In this document: piece after piece, positions 25,920-34,499 of the stretch
How positions within the stretch are numbered: the first letter of the stretch is position 1
Layout: every line of letters begins with the position of its first letter
From: Shimia sp040370365
Lineage (GTDB): Bacteria; Pseudomonadota; Alphaproteobacteria; Rhodobacterales; Rhodobacteraceae
Reading direction: 5' to 3'
Assembly: GCF_040370365.1 (NCBI RefSeq)
Contig: NZ_BAABWQ010000001.1
Coordinates: forward strand, 558,001 to 622,000
DNA length: 64,000 nt
The notes under the pieces: generated by a model
The model's input: the letters and a program-made list of their open reading frames with translations, nothing else
Told to the model about the DNA's origin: nothing
Databases searched by the model: none
Made by a program: the position numbers and the translations under genes

Positions 25920-25935
25920 GCGTAAGTACTTATGC
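25920..25935 (-). promoter_or_regulatory. palindrome in the dctP leader
   Basis: GCGTAAGTACTTATGC is a 16-bp palindrome with one mismatched pair (core TAAGTACTTA perfect), 16-31 bp before the dctP start and next to the ribosome binding site. It may be a repressor site. I see no convincing -24/-12 promoter of sigma-54 type upstream of dctP. Confidence 0.4.
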
Positions 25936-25937
25936 GC

Positions 25938-26382
25938 AGAGCATGCAGGAAAGTGCCCCAACATGCCAATGAAGGTTTTTGCGTGACTTTGGCCGTAAGC
26001 CCTGCGGATTTCCGCAGAGTCAAAAAGCTAGGAAAACTTGGAGGATACGCGCAAGCAACGATCTGATTGGAACAGATTTGCAAATGCGGTCCGAAATTTG
26101 GGAGCTGCTGACCTCGCTGCCCTCGGCCCAAACGAACGCTTCCGAGCCAGCGCGGTAATGACCCAACGCCACATAAACGTCGAATTCTCGGGCCGGAATC
26201 GGTTATCAACCGGCCAGCGACACGGCGAAACGGGCTTATTTTGGTGTCTCAATTGACGTAGCTGTTCTGTGCAATTTTTCCAAAAATGGTATGGTTCACA
26301 CCATCTCCCCGATGTTTCGGTAACGCGATTTTAAGGTTTGGATGCGAAGTGGGTAGATGAGCTTTGCATATGGGGATGCGTC
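25938..26382. other. long intergenic region between dctP and sensor kinase
   Basis: About 445 bp without a credible gene. It holds a 6-bp hairpin (CTGCGG/CCGCAG, 26002-26017), a nested inverted repeat GGCCGG...CCGGCC around CGGTTATCAACCG (26191-26215), and ATGGTTCACACCAT (inverted pentamers with 4-nt centre) shortly before the kinase gene. These could be control sites for the divergent promoters. Confidence 0.4.
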
Positions 26383-27798
26383 ATGGCTGTAAAACGAAGA
26401 GTTGTGGCCTTGTCGACTGCCGGAGTGTTTGTTGGGCTGTGCTTGGTCGCAGTGGGTATTTGGGCAACTTCAGCTTTTGTTGATGACGCCGTGGAGCGCG
26501 ACGCCTCTCGCCGCTCCTTGGAATGGTCAAATTTTGCGGCTGAAACTCTTACCGGGATAAATGCAATTGTCGCCGGTGCCAAACCGGACATGGAGCAGCA
26601 AGAAACGCTCGCGCGTATGGCTGAGTTTGGTGGCGTTTTTCGCTTCAAAATTTTTAGTCCAGACGGCAAATTGCGCTTCGTATCAGACGATCCCAACGCG
26701 GAAAGCGTCTCACTTGGATCCCACAACCCGGCTGCCGCCAGCGTTGTGGATGGCGGCCAGCCCTATACTGTTGTGGCGGATGGAACCAACAAGCCCAATC
26801 GCCCAGATCTCTATAGCGAAACCTACTTACCTATTGTTGGTGCTGACGGCAAAGTGCTCGCAATCGCAGAGACGTATCTTGATCAGACCGAAACCACTAA
26901 AGCAGTCAGAAACGAATACCTGATCTACGGGTTAGTGATGATGAGCTTGGTGTTTTTGGCCCTCCTAATTCCTTCTGTGGCCCTTTTGCTAACGATCCGG
27001 AGACTGCGGGAACGCAACCTTGAACTGGACGCGGAACGTGTGCGCGCTCAACAAGCGGATCTTGCGAAAACGCAGTTTGTTGCGACGGTCAGCCACGAAC
27101 TTCGCACCCCCATGAATGGGATCATTGGTGCAATACAGCTCCTTGAGTTGGCCGACTTGGATGAAGATGACGTGGACAGCTTGGAAATTCTGAAAACGTG
27201 CTCTGAAAGCCAGTTGTCATTGATCGAAGAGCTCTTGACGTTCGGATCATTGGAAGCTGATGGAATGAATCTGTTTGAGGACGTGATCGAACTGGCGCCA
27301 GCTATGAAAACCGCCACAGGATTCGCCACAATCGCCGCCGCAGACAAAGGCATTTCGTTTGACGTCGACGTCGCAGAAAACACTCCCGCGCTGAAGGCCG
27401 ACTTCAAACGCCTGCAACAGATCGTGGTAAATTTGGTGGGGAATGCCATAAAGTTCACCGAAACCGGTGGCGTCACATTACATGCAGCCCTAACGTCGAC
27501 TGACATGTCGGACACTGGTGTGTTGAAGGTATCGGTTATGGACACGGGCCCCGGTATCCCGCTTTCTGAACAAGCGCGGGTCTTTGAGAGATTTACACAA
27601 GTTGATGAATCCTCCACACGAAGCGCCGGGGGGACCGGTCTGGGCTTACCCATTGCACGTGGCATTGCGCGGGTAATGGGGGGAGATATCACCCTGGAAA
27701 GCACTCCCGGTAAGGGGTCAACTTTCGTTTTGGAAGTGCCGGTGCCGATTGTGGGTCGCCTCCAAGATACGACAAACTCTAAGAGAGACGCAGCATGA
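26383..27798 (+). CDS. sensor histidine kinase
   Basis: 471 residues. A first membrane helix (about 9-32), a periplasmic sensing region (about 33-178), a second helix (about 180-204), then HisKA with phospho-acceptor H238 in ATVSHELRTPMNG, and an HATPase_c domain with N-box NLVGNAIKFTETGG, DTGPGIP and GGTGLGLPIARGI. The start at 26383 is preferred (GGGGA upstream); an in-frame ATG 15 codons earlier is possible. Its stop overlaps the receiver gene, so phosphotransfer to that protein is expected. Confidence 0.88.
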   Translation: MAVKRRVVALSTAGVFVGLCLVAVGIWATSAFVDDAVERDASRRSLEWSNFAAETLTGINAIVAGAKPDMEQQETLARMAEFGGVFRFKIFSPDGKLRFVSDDPNAESVSLGSHNPAAASVVDGGQPYTVVADGTNKPNRPDLYSETYLPIVGADGKVLAIAETYLDQTETTKAVRNEYLIYGLVMMSLVFLALLIPSVALLLTIRRLRERNLELDAERVRAQQADLAKTQFVATVSHELRTPMNGIIGAIQLLELADLDEDDVDSLEILKTCSESQLSLIEELLTFGSLEADGMNLFEDVIELAPAMKTATGFATIAAADKGISFDVDVAENTPALKADFKRLQQIVVNLVGNAIKFTETGGVTLHAALTSTDMSDTGVLKVSVMDTGPGIPLSEQARVFERFTQVDESSTRSAGGTGLGLPIARGIARVMGGDITLESTPGKGSTFVLEVPVPIVGRLQDTTNSKRDAA

Positions 27799-28178
27799 AA
27801 GAATTCGAAAAAATTGGTGCGAACTTGAAAGTGTTGGCCGTCGACGACGAGCCCATGAATGTAAAGATTCTGCAAAAGATGCTACGCCATTGCGGTCTGG
27901 ATTGTGAGATTGCAAGGGACGGAGTAGAGGCCGTAGAGATGGCCTTAAATCACGACTATGACGTGATACTCATGGACATAAATATGCCGCGCATGGACGG
28001 CGTCGCAGCGGCGCAAGAGATCGCAAAACACCTCAATCCTGCAGGCCCGCAGGTCATCGCTGTGACAGCCAACGCAACAAGTGAGATGGAACAGGAATGC
28101 GCCCAAGCGGGGTTCTCTGGATTTATCCCAAAACCCGTTCGCCTTGATCAACTTCGCGCGGTGCTCGCTGCGGCCTAA
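27795..28178 (+). CDS. single-domain response regulator
   Basis: 127 residues, only a receiver domain: acidic pocket VDDEP (D17, D18), phosphorylatable D61 in LMDINMPRMDG, T-loop VTANAT and lysine in PKPVRL. There is no output domain, so it must act by protein-protein contact or as a phosphorelay shuttle, as in CheY/DivK-type proteins. It overlaps the kinase gene by 4 nt (ATGA). No histidine phosphotransferase gene is adjacent. Confidence 0.9.
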   Translation: MKEFEKIGANLKVLAVDDEPMNVKILQKMLRHCGLDCEIARDGVEAVEMALNHDYDVILMDINMPRMDGVAAAQEIAKHLNPAGPQVIAVTANATSEMEQECAQAGFSGFIPKPVRLDQLRAVLAAA

Positions 28179-28359
28179 TTTGAGAACTCAGCGTCAGTGA
28201 GCTTGGCCCGAACTTGTGAGTGCTTGGATCGCAATGTCTGTTGTCTGCCGCAAATGGTCGTTTGGCAAAACACACTTGGTTCGGGAACTGACTTGGGGCC
28301 TAATTGGACGCAAGTAGTAACTGGCCCCTTCAGGGACCCGCGCAACCGCCCCAAACAGC

Positions 28360-29700
28360 TCACAACAAGGCGGCTTTATCCAACCCCAGTTTCACAATCT
28401 TCTCATTAAGCGTCCGCCGTCCAATCCCCAACGCCCCCGCTGCGGCGTCCATCCGGCCCTCATGCGCCTTGATCGCCTTGCCGATCAACTCACGCTCAAA
28501 CGCGGCTACAGCTTCGCGCAAAGTGTCAGGCATGTCTTCCAGCCCATGATCTTGCGTCAGTGCCGCGGCAAACGTCCCACCGCCACGCCGTGCCAACATA
28601 ACGCGGCGCGCGCAGACATTGCGCAGCTCGCGCACATTGCCCGGCCAATCATGCGCCATAAGCGCCGCCACGTCTTCATGATCCAACTCAGGCACTGCAA
28701 TCTCATAAAGCTGTGCGTAGTCAGCCATAAAATGCGCTGCCAACAAGGTGAGATCATCCTTACGGTGCCGCAACGGCGGCAGTTGCATGACAAATGTGTT
28801 CAGCCTGAATAACAAGTCTTGCCGCAATCTCTCCTCGACAACCGCTTGCTCGACATCTTCATTGGTGGCGCATACCACCCGCACATCCAGCGTCGCCGGC
28901 GCAGAAGCCCCAACAGGAAAAACCTCCTGATCCTCAATCACCCGCAGCAGTTTGGCTTGCACCACAAGCGGACAGGTGCTGATCTCATCTAGAAACAAAG
29001 TGCCACCGGAAGCGGCCAGCAACCGGCCTTCGCCCGCGCCCGCCACACCAAACATCTCCGCTTCAAAGCTATCTGGCGTTAGCGCCGCACAGTTGATGGC
29101 CAAAAACGGCTGATCCGCGCGCGGCCCCAAATCATGCAATGCCCGCGCCACCAGCTCTTTTCCCGTGCCGGTCTCGCCAAGGATCATCACAGCGCCATCC
29201 AGTGGCGCCAAATCCAACACTTCTTCACGGACCGCCGCTACCGCCGGTGTTTGGCCCAACAGCACACGATCAAGCCCGGACAACTGAAACAACCGCTCTT
29301 TGAGCTGCGCATTGCGCGCGCGCATCCGGCTTTGCTCTGCCGCATGGGTCAAGATCGTGAGCAAACGGCGTGGATCATAGGGCTTCTCAACAAAGCTATA
29401 GGCCCCGGACTGCATGGCCTCCACCGCCATGGGAATATCGCCATGAGCAGAAATCAACACCAAAGGCGGAGACATGTCTCGGTCAAGCCGCGCCAACAAC
29501 TCCAACCCCGTCATGCCCGGCATGCGCACGTCCGACAAAATCACATCCGGCGTCACATCTGCCAGCCGCTCCAGAGCTTTGTCCGCACGTGACACAGCCT
29601 CGGCCTGCCAACCCGCTGCCCCCATCAATTCCAACAAAGACTGCCGCATGCCTTTGTCGTCATCCACAATCAACAGATTGAACGCAGCGCTCTCACTCAT
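28360..29700 (-). CDS. dctD: DctD-like NtrC-family response regulator lacking GAFTGA
   Basis: 446 residues: receiver (D57 in ILSDVRMPG), AAA+ domain with Walker A GETGTGKE (175-182) and Walker B TLFLDEI (234-240), arginine-finger region, and a Fis-type HTH at the C-terminus (AAAGALGIGRRTLNEKIVKLGL, read in parts). Between EMFG and SGGT (residues 219-230) the sequence is VAGAGEGRLLAA; the sigma-54-contacting GAFTGA loop is absent. NtrC of Rhodobacter capsulatus, which also lacks it, works with sigma-70. GGAGAG precedes the ATG; the dctB stop is 1 nt upstream. Confidence 0.85.
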   Translation of the reverse strand: MSESAAFNLLIVDDDKGMRQSLLELMGAAGWQAEAVSRADKALERLADVTPDVILSDVRMPGMTGLELLARLDRDMSPPLVLISAHGDIPMAVEAMQSGAYSFVEKPYDPRRLLTILTHAAEQSRMRARNAQLKERLFQLSGLDRVLLGQTPAVAAVREEVLDLAPLDGAVMILGETGTGKELVARALHDLGPRADQPFLAINCAALTPDSFEAEMFGVAGAGEGRLLAASGGTLFLDEISTCPLVVQAKLLRVIEDQEVFPVGASAPATLDVRVVCATNEDVEQAVVEERLRQDLLFRLNTFVMQLPPLRHRKDDLTLLAAHFMADYAQLYEIAVPELDHEDVAALMAHDWPGNVRELRNVCARRVMLARRGGGTFAAALTQDHGLEDMPDTLREAVAAFERELIGKAIKAHEGRMDAAAGALGIGRRTLNEKIVKLGLDKAALL

Positions 29701-29701
29701 G

Positions 29702-31447
29702 TCATTTTCTCTCCGCATCTGCCGTCAAATCCGTCGCCTCAGCTACCGGTAAAGACACTCGAAATTTCGTGCCATCACCCGCGCGATCTTCCGCCGTCAT
29801 CGTGCCGTTATGATCTTTCACAATGGAGGCAGATATGGCAAGTCCGAGCCCCATTCCGCGCCCACTTTCCCGTGTAGTTACAAAGGGTTCTTGCAGGTCT
29901 TGCAAGTCAGCTCCTGCCAACCCATGTCCCGTATCGGCCAACTCAAACACGGCCCAATGACCGTCTTGAAACACCCGTACTTCCAGCGCGGCGTCCTGCA
30001 CGACGTCTTCCATGGCATCACAGGCGTTGCGCAACACATTGGTCACAACCTGCTCGATCCGCAACCGATTGCCGCGCACCAAAACGGGGGACGCGGGCCA
30101 TGTACAAGTCACAGCAATGTCGCCGGCTTCAATGTTGGGTGCGATCAACTCCAAACCGGCCTCCACCGCGTGCTGCAGATCAAACACCTCAATGCCTTCG
30201 TGGCCACTGGTGGCGAAAAACTTCAACTGCCGTGTGATACCCTCCATGCGCGCCACAAGTCCGCCAAGGCGTGCGCCCAGTTCGCGGGCCCCCGCCGGGT
30301 TGATTTCTGCGGCAGCCAGATGATTGCGCATCGCTGCAATCGGCTGACCCAGTTCATGGGTCACAGAGGCGGACAGCTGCCCAAGGGCGGCCAAACGACT
30401 GACCTGCGCCAAATCCTTTTGCGCAGCCTGAAGGCGCAGTTCGGCCGATTTTCGTTCTGAAATCTCAACAGCCAAAACCGCATTGGTCTCTCTCAGCTGC
30501 GCCTCTTCGGTCTCGGCACGCCGCAACGCGCGCCCGATCCGCCGCGCACGTTGAACTTGGAAAACAATCAACAAACATCCAGCCAGAAACACCACAGCCG
30601 CCGTCGCCAGCCAGCTGCGGGCCACCGCACGATCATCGCTGGCGAAATAGTGCAATTGCCACCCCTCCGGCAAATCTTGCGCCACAAGATGCAGGCGCGC
30701 ATCCGCACCGATCTCGGCCCGGTTTTGTGGCCGCATCTCCCAATCCAAAGGATCAAGCGGCTGTCCAGAAAACTGCCGGGCCGCGCGGATAGTCTCTTTG
30801 CGCGCCTCAGACAAGGGCTCCAAGGTGCGGTAGCGCCAGTCCGGGTCAGAGGCCAAAAGAACCACCCCATCGCGATTGGCCAATATCACCTGCTCTCCGG
30901 CCCGGCGCCAGCTGTCTTCCAATCCATAGAAGCTCTTCTTAAGCGCGACGACGCCTGCAATCTCGCCAGTGCTGTTTTTGACGGGATCCGCTAGGAAATA
31001 TCCTGGCAATCCGGTGGTGGCACCAATGGCATAAAATCTCCCCTGCCCGCCCTGCAACGCATCACGAAAGTAAGGTCGAAACTCATAAACTTGCCCGACA
31101 AACGATTGCGGCATGTCAAAGTTGGACGCCGCGATCGTCACACCCAGTTCTGTCATCAGGTAGATGGCATCCAGCCCGGCTTTCTCTGCAAAGTCTTTTA
31201 GTCGGGCGTTCAGCGTCCCGGTTCCGGCACCTTCAATGGCGTCGATCACATAGCTGTCTTGCGCCAGCACATGGGTTAAATGACTGTGACGCTCAAGCTC
31301 CGCCACAACCGTGGATCGATACAGCGACAGCTGGCCCTCTGATTTGGCCAACTCTTCCGCAGAAAAATAATCAAGCGCAACGCGGTTGATAACAAACCCC
31401 ACGAAGATCGTGGCCAGCAAAGAGAGAATGAGCGATGCACGCGCCAT
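29702..31447 (-). CDS. dctB: DctB-like sensor histidine kinase
   Basis: 581 residues. N-terminal helix (5-25), periplasmic double-PAS/CACHE-like domain (about 26-275) with EFRPYFRDALQGGQGRFYAI typical of DctB (read in parts), second helix (about 280-298), a coiled coil (305-350), HisKA with H364 (SVTHELGQP), and HATPase with NVLRNACDAMEDV, DTGHGLAG and GMGLGLAIS. DctB senses C4-dicarboxylates in rhizobia. It is cotranscribed with dctD and likely controls the TRAP operon. ATG at 31447 was chosen because the hydrophobic segment starts there. Confidence 0.85.
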   Translation of the reverse strand: MARASLILSLLATIFVGFVINRVALDYFSAEELAKSEGQLSLYRSTVVAELERHSHLTHVLAQDSYVIDAIEGAGTGTLNARLKDFAEKAGLDAIYLMTELGVTIAASNFDMPQSFVGQVYEFRPYFRDALQGGQGRFYAIGATTGLPGYFLADPVKNSTGEIAGVVALKKSFYGLEDSWRRAGEQVILANRDGVVLLASDPDWRYRTLEPLSEARKETIRAARQFSGQPLDPLDWEMRPQNRAEIGADARLHLVAQDLPEGWQLHYFASDDRAVARSWLATAAVVFLAGCLLIVFQVQRARRIGRALRRAETEEAQLRETNAVLAVEISERKSAELRLQAAQKDLAQVSRLAALGQLSASVTHELGQPIAAMRNHLAAAEINPAGARELGARLGGLVARMEGITRQLKFFATSGHEGIEVFDLQHAVEAGLELIAPNIEAGDIAVTCTWPASPVLVRGNRLRIEQVVTNVLRNACDAMEDVVQDAALEVRVFQDGHWAVFELADTGHGLAGADLQDLQEPFVTTRESGRGMGLGLAISASIVKDHNGTMTAEDRAGDGTKFRVSLPVAEATDLTADAERK

Positions 31448-31621
31448 ATATTGGGATCCGGTCCTTAAGTCAGGTCTGCTGCAAGTTAGTGAAAGTTGAG
31501 AGGTGGGGAAACGTGAAAATGGCGGCGCGGTGCCCACCGCAGCAAGCTGCCCCGACACCGGGATGCCCGAAGCCCAAAAAGAGAGGTTGCCGCGTCCCAA
31601 CCTGCGTCCTACATCTTTGTC

Positions 31622-32062
31622 ATGTTTGCTGATTTCCTCAAACGCCTGACGGCGCCCGCCCCTGAAAGCCTGTCCGACACCGATGCACGTTTGGCGCTGA
31701 GCGCCTTGTTGGTCCGAATTGCACGCGCTGACGGCACATATGATCCGCAAGAAGCAGCTCGCATTGAGCGCATTGTCATGGAACGTTATGGACTCACACC
31801 TTTTGAGGCCACCGCGTTGCGCAAAGAAGCGGAAGTCTTGGAGGCAGAGGCGCCTGATACCGTACGCTTTACCCGCGCCATCAAAGAGGCCGTGCCTCTG
31901 GAAGCACGCGTGTCGGTGATCGAGGCGATGTGGCAGGTTGTGTTGGCAGATGGAGACCGGGACTCACGGGAAGATGCTCTGATGCGGCTGACAGCAAACC
32001 TGTTAGGCATTTCTGACGTCGAAAGCGCCCGCGCGCGCCAGCGTGTGGAAGCGCGCGGGTGA
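31622..32062 (+). CDS. TerB-like protein, second copy
   Basis: 146 residues of the same type as the protein at 22313: DARLALSALLVRIARADGTYD, then MWQVVLADGDRDSREDALMRLTANLLGIS, each with the acidic clusters of the TerB fold. Divergent from dctB. Its stop overlaps the GTG start of the PhnD-like gene (GTGA), so the two are coupled. Function unknown. Confidence 0.82.
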   Translation: MFADFLKRLTAPAPESLSDTDARLALSALLVRIARADGTYDPQEAARIERIVMERYGLTPFEATALRKEAEVLEAEAPDTVRFTRAIKEAVPLEARVSVIEAMWQVVLADGDRDSREDALMRLTANLLGISDVESARARQRVEARG

Positions 32063-32793
32063 TTGCCACCCTCCCAATGTATGACCGACCTGAAACTGCG
32101 GCCGCAAATGATCGGCTTTGGGGTCTTTTTCGCGAAGCCTATGGCGATGGTCCAAACGCGCTGAGCCGTGGTGGTGATCTTTGGGAAATGTGGCAAAGCG
32201 ACAACTTGCTGCTGGCTCAAACCTGCGGCTTTCCTTATCGCAGCCGACTTAAAGACCGCGTGACCCTGGTGGGCAGCCCGGACCTGGCACTGGAGGGCCT
32301 TCCCGCCGGATACTATGCCTCTGTGATTGTCGCTCATCCACGCTTTGAAGGTGCCGGGCTTTCCGCTCTCAGCGATGCCACCTTCGCCTATAATGAGCCT
32401 ATGTCGCAATCTGGCTGGGCGGCGCCATGGCATCATTTTACGCGGCAAGACGTGCGAATCGGAGATCGAATTCAAAGCGGTGCACACCGAAAATCCGCCC
32501 AGATGGTGGCCGAGGGCAAAGCAGATTATGCTGCTTTGGACATCGTCAGTTGGAAAATGATGCAGCGCTACGATACGTTTTCGAGCAAGCTCGTAGAAGT
32601 CGCACGCACGATGCCAACGCCTGCTTTGCCTTATATCACGGCACGTTACCAAAAACCGGCCCCGATCAGAAATGCGTTGCACGCCGCCATTGACGCTCTA
32701 TCCGCTCTGGAGCGCGACACATTGCTGCTCCAAGGGCTGGTCGCACTGCCGCAAAGCGCTTATGAGGCAGTTCCAAATCCGCCCAAACCATGA
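32059..32793 (+). CDS. PhnD-like binding protein without signal peptide
   Basis: 244 residues of the phosphate/phosphite/phosphonate binding-protein family (COG3221-type): ATLPMYDRPE, LLLAQTCGFPYRS, LVGSPDL, YNEPMSQSGW, SGAHRKSAQMVAEGKADYAALDIVSW (read in parts) are in family order. Unlike the ABC-transporter members it begins directly with the first strand and has no signal peptide, so it should stay in the cytoplasm. GTG start coupled to the TerB gene. Ligand unknown; no phn genes nearby. Confidence 0.78.
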   Translation: MIATLPMYDRPETAAANDRLWGLFREAYGDGPNALSRGGDLWEMWQSDNLLLAQTCGFPYRSRLKDRVTLVGSPDLALEGLPAGYYASVIVAHPRFEGAGLSALSDATFAYNEPMSQSGWAAPWHHFTRQDVRIGDRIQSGAHRKSAQMVAEGKADYAALDIVSWKMMQRYDTFSSKLVEVARTMPTPALPYITARYQKPAPIRNALHAAIDALSALERDTLLLQGLVALPQSAYEAVPNPPKP

Positions 32794-32795
32794 CC

Positions 32796-32809
32796 CAAAT
32801 GGTCATTTG
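32796..32809 (+). promoter_or_regulatory. palindrome between PhnD-like and ABC genes
   Basis: CAAATGGTCATTTG has perfect 6-bp arms with a GT centre, just after the PhnD-like stop and about 115 bp before the ABC ATPase. A half-like AAATTTGAT (32904-32912) also occurs just before the ATPase start, resembling the operator in the downstream ligase cluster. Both are weak candidates. Confidence 0.25.
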
Positions 32810-32921
32810 TACGGACGAAACGTCAACTTTGGCGTCACAGCTGCCCTTTTGAAAGTTGCATTCGCGCAAATTTTCAGTCCTATTGGGGCACCAAGATCAA
32901 CCCAAATTTGATGGGGACTCA

Positions 32922-33695
32922 GTGAGCGACGCCACGCCTGTTCTGCAAATCCGCGGCCTACACAAAGCCTATGCCAACCTAGAGGTCATCAAGGGCGTGG
33001 ACATCACTGCGCACCGTGGCGATGTCGTCTCTCTTATTGGATCGTCCGGATCTGGTAAGTCGACGATACTGCGATGCGCCAACCTTCTAGAGCACAGCCA
33101 ACAAGGCGACATCCTGTTCAAGGGAGAGCCGGTGAGCTGGAAAGGCGACGGACATGCCCGCCAGCCGTCTGATGCCAAACAGATCCTGCGCATCCGCACC
33201 AACCTGTCGATGGTCTTTCAGCAGTTCAACTTGTGGTCACACATGACGATCCTTCAAAATGTGATGGAAGCCCCCGTTACCGTGCTTGGGCGCGACAAAG
33301 GCGAGGTCGAAGAGGCCGCGCATGCCTACCTCGCAAAAGTGGGCATTGCCGACAAACACGACGCGTACCCTGCGCAGCTTTCAGGCGGGCAGCAGCAACG
33401 CGCCGCAATTGCGCGCGCCCTTGCCATGGAGCCTGAGGCGCTGCTGTTTGATGAACCAACCTCCGCGCTTGACCCTGAACTTGAACAGGAAGTGGTGCGG
33501 GTGATCAAAGCGCTTGCCCAAGAGGGTCGCACCATGATGATCGTCACCCACGACATGAAGATGGCACGGGATGTATCTGATCACGTTATATTTTTACACC
33601 AAGGCCTGATCGAAGAACAAGGCGCTCCAGACGCGCTGTTTGGCAATCCACAATCAGAGCGGCTGAGACAGTTCTTGTCATCAACCGCCACCTAA
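32922..33695 (+). CDS. polar amino acid-type ABC transporter ATPase
   Basis: 257 residues. Walker A GSSGSGKST, Q-loop FQQFNLWSHMT, signature LSGGQQQR, Walker B ALLFDEPTSALD and H-loop VTHD are intact; the pattern is of the HisP/GlnQ/OccP group. GTG start at 32922 with GGGGA 7 nt upstream gives the family-length N-terminus. It energises the transporter encoded by the next three genes, likely for a basic amino acid, opine or related amine. Confidence 0.9.
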   Translation: MSDATPVLQIRGLHKAYANLEVIKGVDITAHRGDVVSLIGSSGSGKSTILRCANLLEHSQQGDILFKGEPVSWKGDGHARQPSDAKQILRIRTNLSMVFQQFNLWSHMTILQNVMEAPVTVLGRDKGEVEEAAHAYLAKVGIADKHDAYPAQLSGGQQQRAAIARALAMEPEALLFDEPTSALDPELEQEVVRVIKALAQEGRTMMIVTHDMKMARDVSDHVIFLHQGLIEEQGAPDALFGNPQSERLRQFLSSTAT

Positions 33696-33731
33696 CACCA
33701 ACAGAGACAACCAACCATAGGGAGCAAAACT

Positions 33732-34439
33732 ATGAACAAACTGATCCTAAGCACCGCCGCATTGGCGTTGACCGCAGGCTTTGCAATGGCGGACACTGTG
33801 CGTCTTGGCACCGAGGGCGCCTACCCTCCATACAACTTCATCAACGACGCTGGCGAAGTTGATGGCTTTGAGCGCGAGCTGGGCGATGAGCTCTGTGCCC
33901 GTGCCGAACTCACCTGCGAGTGGGTCACCAACGACTGGGACAGCATCATCCCAAACCTGCAGTCCGGCAACTACGACGCGATCATCGCGGGCATGTCCAT
34001 CACGCCTGAGCGTGAAGAGACCATGGACTTCACCAAAGGCTACACTCTGCCATCGCCGTCCGCTTACGTTGCCATGTCCGCAGATATTGACGTCAACACA
34101 GCCATCGTGGCTGCACAAACCGGCACCATCCAATCCGACCACGTCGCCACAACTGGCGCAACATTGGTCGAATTCCCAACCCCGGATGAAACTGTTGCCG
34201 CTGTGAACGCTGGCGAAGTAGATGCCGTTCTGGCCGACAAAGACTTTCTGGCGCCCATCGTTGAAGAAACCGAACTGACATTTGTCAGCGACGTCTATCT
34301 GGGCGGCGGCATCGGCATGGCCTTCCGCGAATCTGATGACGAGCTGCGCGGTAAGTTTGACGCGGCCATCGCTTCCATGAAGGCTGACGGCTCTCTGAAC
34401 GCTATGCTCGACAAATGGGAAATCGAAGGCAAATTCTAA
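33732..34439 (+). CDS. ABC transporter substrate-binding protein, family 3
   Basis: 235 residues. Signal peptide MNKLILSTAALALTAGFAMA, mature DTVRLGTEGAYPPYNF. Family 3 features: GAYPPYNFINDAGEVDGFE, WDSIIPNLQSGNYDAIIAGMSITPERE (read in parts), and a late AFRESDDELR. These are typical of lysine/arginine/ornithine or opine binding proteins rather than PotF-type polyamine binders. An attenuating hairpin separates it from the permease genes, as expected where binding protein is made in excess. Confidence 0.9.
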   Translation: MNKLILSTAALALTAGFAMADTVRLGTEGAYPPYNFINDAGEVDGFERELGDELCARAELTCEWVTNDWDSIIPNLQSGNYDAIIAGMSITPEREETMDFTKGYTLPSPSAYVAMSADIDVNTAIVAAQTGTIQSDHVATTGATLVEFPTPDETVAAVNAGEVDAVLADKDFLAPIVEETELTFVSDVYLGGGIGMAFRESDDELRGKFDAAIASMKADGSLNAMLDKWEIEGKF

Positions 34440-34462
34440 GCCGCCTTTGATTGCAAAACCTG

Positions 34463-34486
34463 AAGGGGGGCTGATGCCCCCCTTTT
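34463..34486 (+). terminator. attenuating hairpin after binding-protein gene
   Basis: AAGGGGGGC (34463-34471) pairs with GCCCCCCTT (34476-34484) around TGAT and is followed by TT only. It lies between the binding-protein and first permease genes, where partial termination or 3' mRNA protection would lower permease expression. Confidence 0.75.
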
Positions 34487-34499
34487 CCAAACCGCGCGG

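Noticed and set aside
25905..26100. Sigma-54 promoter before dctP
   Set aside because: A GG-N10-GC pair occurs on the minus strand near 25940 (GGGCACTTTCCTGC), but the other consensus positions are poor.
27048..27875. 275-codon open frame on the minus strand
   Set aside because: Antisense to the kinase catalytic domain and the receiver start; low-complexity S/A-rich translation.
31786..32682. 298-codon open frame on the minus strand
   Set aside because: Antisense to the second TerB and PhnD-like genes, both of which have clear family motifs.
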